Below are positions 42,531-51,776 of a stretch of 64,000 nt of DNA, in pieces (the stretch's first letter is position 1; each line of letters begins with the position of its first letter). The position numbers were made by a program, and so were the translations under genes. The notes below the pieces were generated by a model, which was given only the letters and a program-made list of their open reading frames with translations, did no database searches and was not told the DNA's origin. This DNA is from Paenibacillus sp. FSL H3-0469. Lineage in GTDB: Bacteria; Bacillota; Bacilli; Paenibacillales; Paenibacillaceae. The stretch is taken from the NCBI RefSeq assembly GCF_038051945.1, contig NZ_CP150302.1, forward strand, positions 1,488,001 through 1,552,000. The letters run 5' to 3'.

Positions 42531-42691
42531 TACCTCTAACTTTACAGCGAACACTGCTGTGCTTGAACCGACAAACCGCCGCTCCTTGGTGAACAAACGA
42601 CAGATGTTAACCGGGCTAAATCCGCGGACAGGTAGACGATCTTACTGAGGGTGGAGAATCGACCGGTAGAGAACGCTCGTGTTCGCATGCA

Positions 42692-42715
42692 AAGAGGGAC
42701 CTCTTGAGAGGTCCC
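42692..42715 (-). terminator. Hairpin after the beta-propeller gene
   Basis: GGGACCTC/GAGGTCCC with a TTGA loop (42696-42715), followed on the minus strand by CTCTTT. The U-run is weak; position 14 nt past the stop supports a terminator. Confidence 0.65.
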
Positions 42716-42728
42716 CCTGAATTTCCAG

Positions 42729-44372
42729 TTAATTCACTGTAAAATTGTCGAAGCTGACGCTGTTGCCGAAGCCGCCGCGTACCCCAACCGTGCCTGAAGC
42801 GTATACCGCTTCATTGCGTTCAATCTTAGGCACCGTCATATCTCCGACATATACCTTGATGTTACCGTTATTGACCACAACCTTCATGTGGTACCAGGTA
42901 TTGACGGCAATAGGGGTATTTACGGTCTGGAGAGAGGTCCAGTTATTATTGAACCGTCCAAGCCAGACCTCACCGGCAGAGTCAATCCCTGCTGCGTAAC
43001 CCTTTTGCAGATCGGCCCCGGTTCCCGGACCGGTTACATTGAACAGAAGACTGCCCTGGCCTGCATTATTCAGCCGGATGTCGCCCTCCAGCGTATAATT
43101 CATTTTGGAAGGATACGGGGTGAGCAGCGATTTGTCGGCATTCACTGAATTCAGGTTATAGGTGCCGCCGCTCACCGCCCATGATCCGCCATAACGGGCC
43201 CATCCGTTGTCATTCGCCGAGAAATCATTGCTGTACGCGCCGCTGAGCGTCCCGAACCGCACCTGGACATTATGCCCGCCGACACTCCGGTCGACCGAAT
43301 CCACGAAAGCGATCTCATTCGCGCCCGTCTGATACATCGCGGTCCACCATGAATTGCCAAAGGCCGGAATATCATTGTCCACCCAAGTATTCCCGTAATC
43401 GTTGCTAAGGGACAGCACGTTGGAGTTGGAGCTGAGCAGGAGACGCCCGTCCGCCAAGGACAAGATGTAAGGACCGCCCTGCTGGTTAGTGGAGACCTGG
43501 GTGCCGATGCCGCTGGACCAGGTCTTGCCGTCCGCACTTTTTTTGGTGAAAATTCTGCAGTTCTGCGTCCCGCACACCTCAAAAGCTACAATATACTGCC
43601 CATTCGCCATCTTGGTCCAGACCGGCATCCCCGGGCGTGCCCCGGAATTGGACGGGTCCCAGGCCACATAGATTTCATTCCCCCAGCTCGCACCCCCATT
43701 GGTGGAGATTTTCTGGGAGATGATCTGGCTGTACGACGGATTCTCCGTCACATGCTTCTCGCTTGCATACATCACGGCGACCGAGCCGTCATTCAGGAGC
43801 TGCATATGCGGCTCGTACACGCCTTTGTCGGGATTCCCCAGCGCGCCGGGAGCGCCGTTGTTCTCGTCGATGGTGCTGAGGAAGCTCCAATTCGCCCCTC
43901 CATTCGTGCTTTTATACACTCTTAGCTTGTACGATTCCTGCCAGCGGACAGAACGCATCGCCAGCAAAATATCGCCGCTCGGGAGCTGCACGAACTGCCC
44001 GTTGTCCAGGTCACGGCCGTCCTCCCACAGTGTGGACATCAGCGACCAGGTGCGGCAGTTGTCGGTGCTGCGGAAGACCTGGAGCCGGGTGCCGCCCCAG
44101 GACACCTTGGTATATCCGTTGTTGTCGTAGATGGCGGCGACCGCCAGCCAGTCCCCGTTGGCCAGCTTGATCATCCGCGCATATTCGGAACCGAAGGTTC
44201 CGGGCCTGATTCCGCGGGCATCGGGACCCGCATCGGTGAACGTGTTAATGTTGGTGATGGTGGACGAAGTCCCCCACACCACGGGACCATTCGCGGCCAA
44301 GGCCGGAACGGCGGCAAAAACCAGCAGCAGACACAGGGAAGCGGACAGCGAGATGAACCATTTTTTGAACAC
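42729..44372 (-). CDS. Secreted sialidase-superfamily beta-propeller glycosidase (GH93-like) with C-terminal lectin-like domain
   Basis: 547 residues. A signal peptide (FKKWFISLSASLCLLLVFA) ends near AAVPALAANG. The propeller (about 30-385) has BNR/Asp-box-type repeats SxDxGxTW (STDNCRTWS, STNGGANWS, STNGGASWG, SNDYGNTW, SADGKTWSS), as in GH33/GH93. The C-terminal ~165 residues form a jelly-roll (MNYTLEGDIRLN, WYHMKVVVNNGNIKVYVGD) like LamG/CBM66 sugar-binding domains. The GTG at 44372 is chosen because AGGAGGG is 6 nt upstream; the ATG at 44396 lacks a site. The arabinan or sialoside specificity is unproved. A cre-like site precedes it. Confidence 0.75.
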   Translation of the reverse strand: MFKKWFISLSASLCLLLVFAAVPALAANGPVVWGTSSTITNINTFTDAGPDARGIRPGTFGSEYARMIKLANGDWLAVAAIYDNNGYTKVSWGGTRLQVFRSTDNCRTWSLMSTLWEDGRDLDNGQFVQLPSGDILLAMRSVRWQESYKLRVYKSTNGGANWSFLSTIDENNGAPGALGNPDKGVYEPHMQLLNDGSVAVMYASEKHVTENPSYSQIISQKISTNGGASWGNEIYVAWDPSNSGARPGMPVWTKMANGQYIVAFEVCGTQNCRIFTKKSADGKTWSSGIGTQVSTNQQGGPYILSLADGRLLLSSNSNVLSLSNDYGNTWVDNDIPAFGNSWWTAMYQTGANEIAFVDSVDRSVGGHNVQVRFGTLSGAYSNDFSANDNGWARYGGSWAVSGGTYNLNSVNADKSLLTPYPSKMNYTLEGDIRLNNAGQGSLLFNVTGPGTGADLQKGYAAGIDSAGEVWLGRFNNNWTSLQTVNTPIAVNTWYHMKVVVNNGNIKVYVGDMTVPKIERNEAVYASGTVGVRGGFGNSVSFDNFTVN

Positions 44373-44428
44373 GTAAGCCCTCCTCTTAATCTTCATTGGT
44401 GAAGCCTGTTGAACAGCACCAGAATGAA

Positions 44429-44442
44429 TGTAAGTGCTTTCA
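44429..44442 (-). promoter_or_regulatory. cre-like site upstream of the beta-propeller glycosidase
   Basis: TGTAAGTGCTTTCA matches 13 of 14 consensus positions (T for C at position 7) and lies 57 nt before the start. The paired spacing with the site at 42517 supports CcpA control of both. Confidence 0.55.
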
Positions 44443-44514
44443 CCAAAGATTCTAAAGGGCATCCCGTTGTCATTGAACCGATAATTCACCGCTATTTAGG
44501 CCACAATGTTACGA

Positions 44515-46284
44515 TTATCTGCCCGCCTGCCGGTTAATCTTACGAATCTCTTCCAGTGGAATCTTCGGTGTCCGGTCCGCCGTCAATAGTCCGTTCACTT
44601 CCTGCTGCACATCCGTAACTTGGGTATAGCAATAACCGCAGATGTATGGGGTATCCTTGATCGCTTGTGTGATGCTGCGGAACCGCTCGATGAACGCCTC
44701 TGTACTGCCCACCTGCTCTCCATAGCCCCACCCTTCGCCGGTGTCGAAGGCAATACCCCCGAATTCACTGACTATGACAGGCTGACCTCTGTATTCGTAG
44801 CCCTGGGCCATCGCGTATTTCCAATTGTTGAACGAGGAACTGCCGCCAAGCAGACTGCCAGAGTCTGCATAACGTTCTAGTAACGCAGCACCGCTCTCCT
44901 CATAGTCATGTAAGGTTATAATATCGCTGATCGTATGCTCCCAGCCGTCATTGACGATCACCGGACGATCCGGGTCCATCGCCTTAGTCAGATGATAGAT
45001 GCCCTCAGTGAATTGCTGCTGCCGCTTATTCGTGTAGACCTGCGGAATCCCCCAGGATTCGTTAAAAGGCACCCAGGTAATCACCGAGGGATGATTATAC
45101 TGCTGCCGGACAATCTCTGTCCACTCCTTCGTGAACTGCTCCACTGCCTCATCGCCAAACTCATAGGTGGCCGCCATCTCTGACCAGACCAGCAGTCCCT
45201 TCACATCACACCAGTATAGGAAGCGCGCATCCTCAATCTTCATATGCTTGCGGACCCCATTGTAGCCCATCGCCAGAATCGCGTCGATATCAGCAATCAG
45301 CGCCTCCTCCGAAGGCGGGGTCAGATGGCTGTCCGGCCAATAGCCCTGGTCCAGAATCAGCTTCTGATACACTGGCGTATTGTTGAGCAGCACCTTGCCC
45401 TGTTCGATGGAGATTTTGCGGAGTCCGAAGTAGGAGTAGACCCGGTCTATTACCTGCTCTGCCTGGTACAGAACGAACTCCACCTCGTACAGCACCGGTG
45501 CCGCAGGCGACCAGGATTGGAGCTTCCACGGCCCGTTTGCTTCATGCGTCAGCTCTATATCCAGTTGCAGCGAGGCCCGGTCTGCCTGCAGCGAGACCTG
45601 CTTGAAGGTCTTCTCCCCGGTGCTGATCCGGGTCTCCAGCCGGAGATCAGTGCTTGCCCCATGGGTGTTGTATTCAAAATGGACCGAGCGGTTATCGAGA
45701 TCCGGGGTGATTTTGACAGACCTCAGGTACGAAGGGGATACATACTCCAGCCACACACTCTGCCAGATTCCCGTGGTCTGCACATAGAAGCACTCGAAAT
45801 TCTCATCCACCCAGCGCTGCTTGCCCCGTGGTTGTGTACAGCTCTGGCTATCCTCAGCCTTGACCGTCAGACGGTTCACTGCTCCGGCTCCCGTGTTGAG
45901 ATAATCGGTAATATCCAGTGTAAAAGCCGCATACCCGCCTTGGTGCCCCCCGGCATAGCTGCCGTTCACCCACACCTTCGCGATGTAATCCACCGCCTGA
46001 AAATTCAGCAGCACCCGCTTGTTGCCCAAGCTGTCAGGTAGTTGCACCTCCCGCTCATACCATACATATGGATGGAACGCGGTCTCACCGATTCCGCTCG
46101 CCTCCGTCTCATACGTGAATGGAACCTGAATCTTCAGATCGCCGTGCAGCTCCTCATGCCATCTCTCCCGTTCCCCCGTGTTGTCATCGTCATAGCGAAA
46201 ATCCCATTCTCCGTTCAGGCTCTGCCAGGCGTCACGGACGAACTGCGGCCGCGGATAATCCTTGATATAATGCCGGGTTGTCAT
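44515..46284 (-). CDS. Glycoside hydrolase family 2 (beta-galactosidase/glucuronidase type)
   Basis: 589 residues. It has a sugar-binding jelly-roll (1-175), an immunoglobulin-like middle domain and a TIM barrel. In the barrel, WVPFNESWG carries the acid/base E409 and VSEFGG the nucleophile E507. There is no signal peptide, so it probably hydrolyses imported oligosaccharides inside the cell. The ATG at 46284 is preferred; the upstream TTG lacks a ribosome site, although AAGGAG is 13 nt from the ATG, longer than usual. The exact sugar is unknown; context with the beta-propeller enzyme suggests a plant or host glycan. Confidence 0.87.
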   Translation of the reverse strand: MTTRHYIKDYPRPQFVRDAWQSLNGEWDFRYDDDNTGERERWHEELHGDLKIQVPFTYETEASGIGETAFHPYVWYEREVQLPDSLGNKRVLLNFQAVDYIAKVWVNGSYAGGHQGGYAAFTLDITDYLNTGAGAVNRLTVKAEDSQSCTQPRGKQRWVDENFECFYVQTTGIWQSVWLEYVSPSYLRSVKITPDLDNRSVHFEYNTHGASTDLRLETRISTGEKTFKQVSLQADRASLQLDIELTHEANGPWKLQSWSPAAPVLYEVEFVLYQAEQVIDRVYSYFGLRKISIEQGKVLLNNTPVYQKLILDQGYWPDSHLTPPSEEALIADIDAILAMGYNGVRKHMKIEDARFLYWCDVKGLLVWSEMAATYEFGDEAVEQFTKEWTEIVRQQYNHPSVITWVPFNESWGIPQVYTNKRQQQFTEGIYHLTKAMDPDRPVIVNDGWEHTISDIITLHDYEESGAALLERYADSGSLLGGSSSFNNWKYAMAQGYEYRGQPVIVSEFGGIAFDTGEGWGYGEQVGSTEAFIERFRSITQAIKDTPYICGYCYTQVTDVQQEVNGLLTADRTPKIPLEEIRKINRQAGR

Positions 46285-46323
46285 GGAACAATGCACGCTC
46301 CTTATAAACAATAATTTTGTTTT

Positions 46324-46371
46324 AATACAATAAATATGTATTAATTATTGCAGAATCCGCTGAAATGTCAA
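46324..46371 (-). promoter_or_regulatory. Promoter with dyad upstream of the GH2 gene
   Basis: On the minus strand TTGACA (46366-46371) and a TAATTA/ATAATT -10 region at 17-18 bp. A 6-7-6 dyad AATACA-ATAAATA-TGTATT (46324-46342) lies just downstream of the -10, where a repressor could bind. Confidence 0.55.
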
Positions 46372-46486
46372 TGCACAATGCTTATCAGAACAAAATGCCT
46401 GCGCCATCGCCAATTTCTAATCAACAACGAAAAAGAACCCGCCGGAAGCAGCAGGTTCTTCACAATAAGCCCAATTCGTATTCCTG

Positions 46487-47434
46487 TTAGGCCTTCACAC
46501 TATAAAAAATCTTCATCACCAGGTCCTGCTCATGGTCGCCGAACTTCTTGCCGAACAAGTTCATTCCGCCCTTGTACCTGGCATCCTCCTTCACGCCCAG
46601 CCGCAGATCCACATGGCTCCGCCGGGGGAGGTTAAGCTGCTTCAGAGTCACAGCGGATAGCTCCTGATGGTCAATGGCGCTGCGGGTATGGTCTACGCTC
46701 CAGGTCTTGAGTGCACCGAACTGGGTGCCCGAATCGATCCACCAGGCAGGGTTCAGCTTTCCGCGCCTGCCGCCGAAGTCGCCCGGTGAGGTCCAGGTGC
46801 CCACCTCAACCCCGTTGATCCAGAGCGTAATATCCGAAGGCCAGTCATTGGCATAATTCGGCGCTTCCGAACAGATCTCCATTGAGAACTGGATCTCGCG
46901 GATCTCTGCCCCTGACGGAATCTCCAGCGGGTAGCGGTATTCGAGATAACCCTTGCGCAGCCAGAGTAGCTGGGCCTGTACCCGGTCCGGGTGAAAGAAC
47001 CCCGCCGGCGAGTCCTCCGTAATAATCGGCCCCGTCTCACTGACCATGCCGCAGGTCGGCGCCACCTCGCAGGCGGTGAAATTGCCGATCGGCATGGCAA
47101 TCTCGTAGCAATACTCGCCCTGGCCGGCCTCAGCCAGGGGCTGCGGGGCATTGATGATGATCTTGATATCATCATAGATCCGGCTGCAGACCTTCATCGC
47201 ACCGCGTGAAGCAGGCAGCAGCTCAGTCACGATTAGCCCGGCCTGCTCCAGCACCTTCACATTGGAGGCCGCTGTCGATACCGGGATCTCCAGCGCCTCC
47301 GCCAGCTCCGCCACATTCATTCTCCGGGTGTTGAGCAGCGCAAGCATTCTTAACCTAAGTTCCGTAGACAACGCATGTGTCACCTTCACCAGCTCATCCG
47401 CATGTTCCATGGATAGTTCCAGTATCTCGCTCAC
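46487..47434 (-). CDS. ArsR-type HTH regulator with a large unknown C-terminal sensor domain
   Basis: 315 residues. The N-terminal ~95 residues are a winged HTH (KVTHALSTELRLRMLALLNT, AELAEALEIPVSTAASNVKV) of the ArsR group. The remaining ~215 residues form a beta-rich domain with an FTACEVAPTCGM segment and many aromatic strands (LWLRKGYLEYRYPLEI, ITLWINGVEVGTWTSPG). The domain resembles a carbohydrate- or jelly-roll-like fold but I recognise no family. The GTG at 47434 is a best guess: AAGGGGG overlaps it and the first ATG (47410) is 20 nt from the site. It is next to the GH2 gene, so a sugar sensor is plausible. Confidence 0.72.
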   Translation of the reverse strand: MSEILELSMEHADELVKVTHALSTELRLRMLALLNTRRMNVAELAEALEIPVSTAASNVKVLEQAGLIVTELLPASRGAMKVCSRIYDDIKIIINAPQPLAEAGQGEYCYEIAMPIGNFTACEVAPTCGMVSETGPIITEDSPAGFFHPDRVQAQLLWLRKGYLEYRYPLEIPSGAEIREIQFSMEICSEAPNYANDWPSDITLWINGVEVGTWTSPGDFGGRRGKLNPAWWIDSGTQFGALKTWSVDHTRSAIDHQELSAVTLKQLNLPRRSHVDLRLGVKEDARYKGGMNLFGKKFGDHEQDLVMKIFYSVKA

Positions 47435-47462
47435 CCCCTTTAACTGTCCATAATTACATATC

Positions 47463-47596
47463 CTGCAATCCTGCACTAATTGCAACATTCCCCGGATCGA
47501 ACACCCGCTAACCCGAGAATATTGCATAAAATGCAGCAATTCCTTCGCATAAGGCAGCTATTCCGGACAGTTCCTGCAATCTGTGCAACAATTCTC
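47463..47596. repeat. Intergenic array with ~51-bp period (TGCARCAATTCC units)
   Basis: TGCAACATTCC (47481), TGCAGCAATTCC (47532) and TGCAACAATTC (47584) recur at 51 and 52 bp in the same orientation. Each is preceded by a TGCAAT-like half (47463, 47522, 47574). No ORF is convincing here. Confidence 0.6.
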
Positions 47597-47624
47597 CCAA
47601 CGGTGCCGCTGCTGAGATATCAAA

Positions 47625-47641
47625 GTTGTAAAACTTACAAC
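47625..47641. promoter_or_regulatory. Palindrome GTTGTAA-N3-TTACAAC, probable regulator operator
   Basis: A perfect 7-3-7 inverted repeat lies upstream of the ArsR-like gene and downstream of the MOSC stop. TGTAA/TTACA half-sites are common for winged-HTH repressors, so self-regulation by the ArsR-like protein is likely. Confidence 0.5.
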
Positions 47642-47711
47642 ATTATAGTCGCAAGAGTCATTATGTAGGTGACCGCTCACCTTTGACAGGAACGTAGGAC
47701 GTCTGTCCAGC

Positions 47712-48437
47712 TTAGCTATCCAGCATCACAACCTGATCACCGAGCCGAACCTCTCCTGGAGTGATGACTGAAGCATAGACGCCGAACTGCTGCTTCAGCT
47801 CTTTGTAGACTTGCTTCAGCAGGGAGCTGTCCCGTTCGAGGGTATCCGGGTTCGTGGTAATCATCACACAGCGTTCACAATAGCTATCCACTTGCAGTAC
47901 TGTACTGCCTATCGACAGACGGCGGCCGAGCCACTCTTCCTCCCCGAACGAGTCCTCACTTACTTCCACGAGGAAGTTGCCCCGGAAGCGGCGCTGATCG
48001 ACCGGCTTGCCCCACAACGCCTCCAGCTTCTTCAGGCTCTTATCGGTCACCAGCAGAATACTCGCCCCATCTACCGATAACAGCTCCGGGTGCTTCTCCT
48101 CCGGGTGTGGTGCCATGAACTCAGACATGGTAATTTCCGTGGAAGTCAGGCTTTGAATTTCATCCAGCAGCTCCTGATCCCAGCCGAACACGCGGCCGTC
48201 CGCAGCCGTCACCCGGATATCTTCACCCGTATATTCCGCCTTATAGGACATCATCTTGGGAATCTTCCGGGCAGTGACATACTGCGACCAGTCTTTTTTG
48301 GTCATATCATAAAAGGAACAATACCGGTCCCCCTCCACTCCGTAAGATACAACCTTACAAGACTCCAGCGCCTCCCCCGCAAAGGATTTCACCGGATAAC
48401 GGTTAATTGATTTAATCTCCCCAACTGTAACTGACAC
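47712..48437 (-). CDS. MOSC domain protein (molybdenum cofactor sulfurase-like)
   Basis: 241 residues. The N-terminal beta-barrel (IKSINRYPVKSFAGEALESC) and the MOSC domain with conserved ERCVMITTNPDTLERD carry the Cys thought to hold sulfur for the molybdenum cofactor. Such stand-alone MOSC proteins act in reduction of N-hydroxylated bases and similar compounds. A GTG start has AGGTGGG just upstream. No molybdopterin genes are nearby. Confidence 0.88.
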   Translation of the reverse strand: MSVTVGEIKSINRYPVKSFAGEALESCKVVSYGVEGDRYCSFYDMTKKDWSQYVTARKIPKMMSYKAEYTGEDIRVTAADGRVFGWDQELLDEIQSLTSTEITMSEFMAPHPEEKHPELLSVDGASILLVTDKSLKKLEALWGKPVDQRRFRGNFLVEVSEDSFGEEEWLGRRLSIGSTVLQVDSYCERCVMITTNPDTLERDSSLLKQVYKELKQQFGVYASVITPGEVRLGDQVVMLDS

Positions 48438-48480
48438 GCCCCCACCTCTTCTGTCTATAATCTACAGTCCCTGGCTACTT

Positions 48481-48825
48481 TTACTGTATCGTCCTTAACT
48501 TCTGAATCTCTTCTATGGAAAGGCCCGTTACCCCGGCGATTACAGATAGCTCTATACCTAGAACAAGCAGTTTATGAGCTGTTTCTTTTTGAGCGTCTGC
48601 TTTGCCTTCTGCTATTCCCTTAGCCATTCCCTCGGCCTTACCCTTAGCCTCGGCTACCTTAGCCGCTTCATACATCGACGCTTCGTCATGCAGATAGCGT
48701 TGACGCGCTTCGTATTGTCTGCGCGCCTCCTCCTTCTGACTCAGAAACTCCAGCGTGTTCATGGCTTTTTTCAGCACAGGTTCGTTCATCGTAAGCACCT
48801 CCCATTGGGATGGGTCTGCTACGTT
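48481..48825 (-). pseudogene. Second truncated Rpn/PD-(D/E)XK nuclease remnant
   Basis: The C-terminal tail of the Rpn family: PSQWEVLTMNEPVLKKAMNT, ARRQYEARQRYLHDEASMYE, then a Lys/Glu/Ala-rich helix (AKGKAEGMAKGIAEGKADAQ) and the closing VTGLSIEEIQKL. The frame is open only back to 48825, where a TGA interrupts it; the nuclease core is missing. It is similar to, but not identical with, the remnant at 9199-9762. Confidence 0.82.
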
Positions 48826-48913
48826 TCAGTCTTATTATACCATTATCGCTGCCTGTTTTGCGTAAGACAAGAGGAGGACACTTATGGATAGCAACTTTAT
48901 GATTGCACACACG

Positions 48914-48945
48914 CAAAAAGAAAAGGACAGCCCGAAGGCCATCCT
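48914..48945 (-). terminator. Terminator of the Bce-type operon
   Basis: On the minus strand AGGATGGCC-TTCG-GGCTGTCCT (two G-U pairs, UUCG tetraloop) followed by TTTCTTTTT. It is 29 nt past the permease stop. Confidence 0.88.
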
Positions 48946-48973
48946 CTTTAATTCATTTTTTCACTTCATCTCT

Positions 48974-50917
48974 TTACAGCGACTCCCGGATCACCCGCTT
49001 GTAATACAGGACCGACAGGAGGCCGAAAATCGAATACAGCACGGTATATAGCCCCATAACTACGAACATCGGGGTCAGCATCTCGGTTCCAAACAGGAAC
49101 CAGCCGGATTTTACCGCAAAATAACTGTGACATAAGCCGACAATCAGCGGAATACCGAAATTGAACAGCTGCTTGAACTGGATACCTCGCAGAAGGTCCC
49201 CTTGGGTGAAGCCCAGCTTGCGCAGGATCGTATATCCCTCCCGCTCCTCCTCGCTCTCGTCCATCTGCTTGAAGTAGAGAATACAGCCGGAGGTAATCAG
49301 GAACGTCAGGCCCAGGAAGCCGACAATGAACATAATCAGGCCCATACTGGTCCGCTGGTTGAACTCAAACTCATATTGCGAGAAGCTTTGCAGCTCTGGC
49401 TTTTGCTGCTTATAAATCTCGTACGCCTGCTTGGCCTGCGAAGATTCCCTAAGGTTTAGACCGTAATAAATCCCTCCGCCTTTCACTCTTTTTTGCTCAT
49501 CCGGGTCTTTATGCTGGAGTAACTCCTGGAAGACAGAATCATCCACCACGAACACCCCCAAGACTCCCCCGCCAAAATAGAACGGCAGCACAGTCTCCTC
49601 TGATAAACCCGCCAGCTGCTGCTTAATCACACCATCCATAGTGGAGAATTCGAGTTCTCCCTTGTTCTTGAGCTGATGCATGGTTTGCTTCGTAGTTGTA
49701 TATCCCATAATTTTTACCTCACCTGGCTGCAAATCCATGTCCTTCAGACTGCTGTCACTGATCACAGTTGCAGAAAGATTGGTGTCATTGTTGGGGTAAT
49801 TTTTAGTCTCCAAAACTTCCTTAAGATCCACTTCTACCTGAACCGTTGGAATCTCCAGTGTGGTATAACCTATGCCGGCCTTGTCGAGCGCCCCCCGGAA
49901 TCCGGCCTCATCCGCCTTCTGAAGGAAGCCGTAATCATCCGGTGAACTCTCTCTGGCAGAGGCTCCCACCGAATAATAAGAGATATAGCTTAGAGAGAGC
50001 AGGCCGATCGCCAGCGCAGATACCGTGGTGATGACCGTCAGCAGCAGGGCGTTCGATTTCATCCGGAACATAATGGAAGAGAGCGATAATACCTCCCGAA
50101 TGGACAAGTAGCCCTTTTTGCTGCGGCGGATGAGATTGAAAAGAAAGCTGACCGAGCCTTTGTAGAACAGATAGGTTCCGATAATTACCAGTGTGAGTAT
50201 GGCAATCATTGCATACATCAATCCGTTCATGCCCGTGAATTTGCCGCTGAACAGCTCCCCGGAGATATAATATCCCCCGAATATACTGCCGATCCCAAGG
50301 ACGCCGATCACAACCTCCCACAGCGACATTCGCTGAATACGCGTCTGGGAAGTGGCCCTAGCCTTGAACAGCGACAGAATGCTCTGGGCCCGGATGAAGG
50401 TGTAATTCATGATCATAATCAGCACGTACACGGCGGCAAAAACCAGCACCGTCCGCTGCAAAGCCTCGGGGGAGAAGCGCAAGGCCGCCAGCCGGTCGAC
50501 CTCCAGAATTTTGAACAGAATCATCAGGATCAGCCTTGACATCACAAACCCTGCACCGATTCCCGCGAACATCGATCCGAAATACAGAATCAGATTCTCG
50601 GCGCTCAGCAGCATGAAGATTCTGCTCTTGGTCAGCCCGATTAGCTGGAACAGCCCGATCTCCTTACTGCGGCGCTTGATGAAGATGGTGTTCGCATACA
50701 GCAGAAAGATAGCCACAATCGCAACCAGCAGGACGGAGGATGCGCCGATGGCAGCCCCGCCTTTGACGGAACCCTTGACCTCATCCATGGAAGGATCGAA
50801 CTGAAGAGTCACGAAGGAGAAGTACAGGGCCACACTGAAAATAAGCGCGAACACGTAGAGATAATAGTTTTTAATATTCTTTTTGAGATTCCGCAGGATA
50901 ATATAATTCAGACTCAT
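48974..50917 (-). CDS. BceB-type ABC permease (peptide antibiotic resistance)
   Basis: 647 residues, ten membrane helices in the BceB arrangement: four near the N terminus, a large extracellular domain of ~210 residues (about 310-530), then the last helices. FtsX-type motifs include [20 protein letters not shown] and [20 protein letters not shown]. It acts with BceA and the upstream histidine kinase in sensing and removing cell-wall-active peptides such as bacitracin. ATGA overlap with BceA. Confidence 0.9.
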   Translation of the reverse strand: MSLNYIILRNLKKNIKNYYLYVFALIFSVALYFSFVTLQFDPSMDEVKGSVKGGAAIGASSVLLVAIVAIFLLYANTIFIKRRSKEIGLFQLIGLTKSRIFMLLSAENLILYFGSMFAGIGAGFVMSRLILMILFKILEVDRLAALRFSPEALQRTVLVFAAVYVLIMIMNYTFIRAQSILSLFKARATSQTRIQRMSLWEVVIGVLGIGSIFGGYYISGELFSGKFTGMNGLMYAMIAILTLVIIGTYLFYKGSVSFLFNLIRRSKKGYLSIREVLSLSSIMFRMKSNALLLTVITTVSALAIGLLSLSYISYYSVGASARESSPDDYGFLQKADEAGFRGALDKAGIGYTTLEIPTVQVEVDLKEVLETKNYPNNDTNLSATVISDSSLKDMDLQPGEVKIMGYTTTKQTMHQLKNKGELEFSTMDGVIKQQLAGLSEETVLPFYFGGGVLGVFVVDDSVFQELLQHKDPDEQKRVKGGGIYYGLNLRESSQAKQAYEIYKQQKPELQSFSQYEFEFNQRTSMGLIMFIVGFLGLTFLITSGCILYFKQMDESEEEREGYTILRKLGFTQGDLLRGIQFKQLFNFGIPLIVGLCHSYFAVKSGWFLFGTEMLTPMFVVMGLYTVLYSIFGLLSVLYYKRVIRESL

Positions 50918-51669
50918 TGCGTGACACCACCAAGTACGCCCTGCGTGCTGATAATATCACCCAAGAAGGATTGCCGCGATTCCTCCCCCTTGTTCAGCTG
51001 GGTGTAGATTTGCCCGTCCCGGATGAACACCACGCGGCTGCAGTAGCTTGCGGCAACGGCATCATGCGTAACCATAACAATGGTAGCTTCGCGCTTGCTG
51101 TTCATGGCAGCCAGCTTGTTCAGCAGATCGGACGCAGATTTGGAATCCAAGGCTCCCGTAGGCTCATCGGCAAAAATAATGCTCGGATCATGCACGAACG
51201 CCCGCGCCGCCGACGTACGCTGCTTCTGCCCGCCGGAGATTTCCGCCGGATATTTGTCCTTCAGCTCATGGATTCCCAGCTCACCCGCTACCTGGTCGAA
51301 TTTCTGATGCGCCTCCTTCTTGGACATGCCTGTAATCGACAGCGGCAGCATGATATTCTCCTTGACCGTCAAGGTGTCGAGCAGATTATAATCCTGGAAA
51401 ATAAACCCGAGATGATGCTTGCGGAACTCGGCCAGCTGCTTCTCCTTCATCCCCGTGAATTCCTTGCCCTCAATTTCGATCGTGCCTTTGCTCACCCGGT
51501 CAATTGAGGAGAGTACGTTCAGCAGCGTCGTTTTACCTGAACCGGAGGGTCCCATAATTCCTACGAACTCGCCCTTGTCGACCTGAAGATCAATGCCCTT
51601 GAGAACTTCCTGTTTATTGAATTTGTTGCCATAGGTTTTATAGATTTTGTTAGCCTGCATGATAAGCAT
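50914..51669 (-). CDS. BceA-type ABC ATPase
   Basis: 251 residues: Walker [10 protein letters not shown] (40-48), Q-loop FQDYNLL, signature EISGGQKQR followed by the unusual TSAARAF (usually VAIARAL/AAARAL), Walker [13 protein letters not shown]. Powers the BceB permease. Its upstream region holds the palindrome at 51751, the likely response-regulator operator. Confidence 0.92.
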   Translation of the reverse strand: MLIMQANKIYKTYGNKFNKQEVLKGIDLQVDKGEFVGIMGPSGSGKTTLLNVLSSIDRVSKGTIEIEGKEFTGMKEKQLAEFRKHHLGFIFQDYNLLDTLTVKENIMLPLSITGMSKKEAHQKFDQVAGELGIHELKDKYPAEISGGQKQRTSAARAFVHDPSIIFADEPTGALDSKSASDLLNKLAAMNSKREATIVMVTHDAVAASYCSRVVFIRDGQIYTQLNKGEESRQSFLGDIISTQGVLGGVTQ

Positions 51670-51750
51670 CTGTTCCCCACTCCTTTTCTATAGCTCTATC
51701 ATAAGCGGGTGGATGATCATTTTCCTGCGCTTCGCCGAACAAATGGAACA

Positions 51751-51776
51751 GGCATGTGACAATAGTGTCACATGCC
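51751..51776. promoter_or_regulatory. BceR-type operator palindrome
   Basis: Perfect 11-4-11 palindrome GGCATGTGACA-ATAG-TGTCACATGCC, containing TGACA-N4-TGTCA, which fits the BceR-type consensus TNACA-N4-TGTNA. It lies 82 nt upstream of bceA and overlaps the last codons of the histidine kinase gene. Confidence 0.78.

Noticed and set aside
51751-51776. Terminator of the RR-HK transcript
   Set aside because: No U-run and a perfect match to the BceR-type operator spacing; partial termination cannot be excluded.
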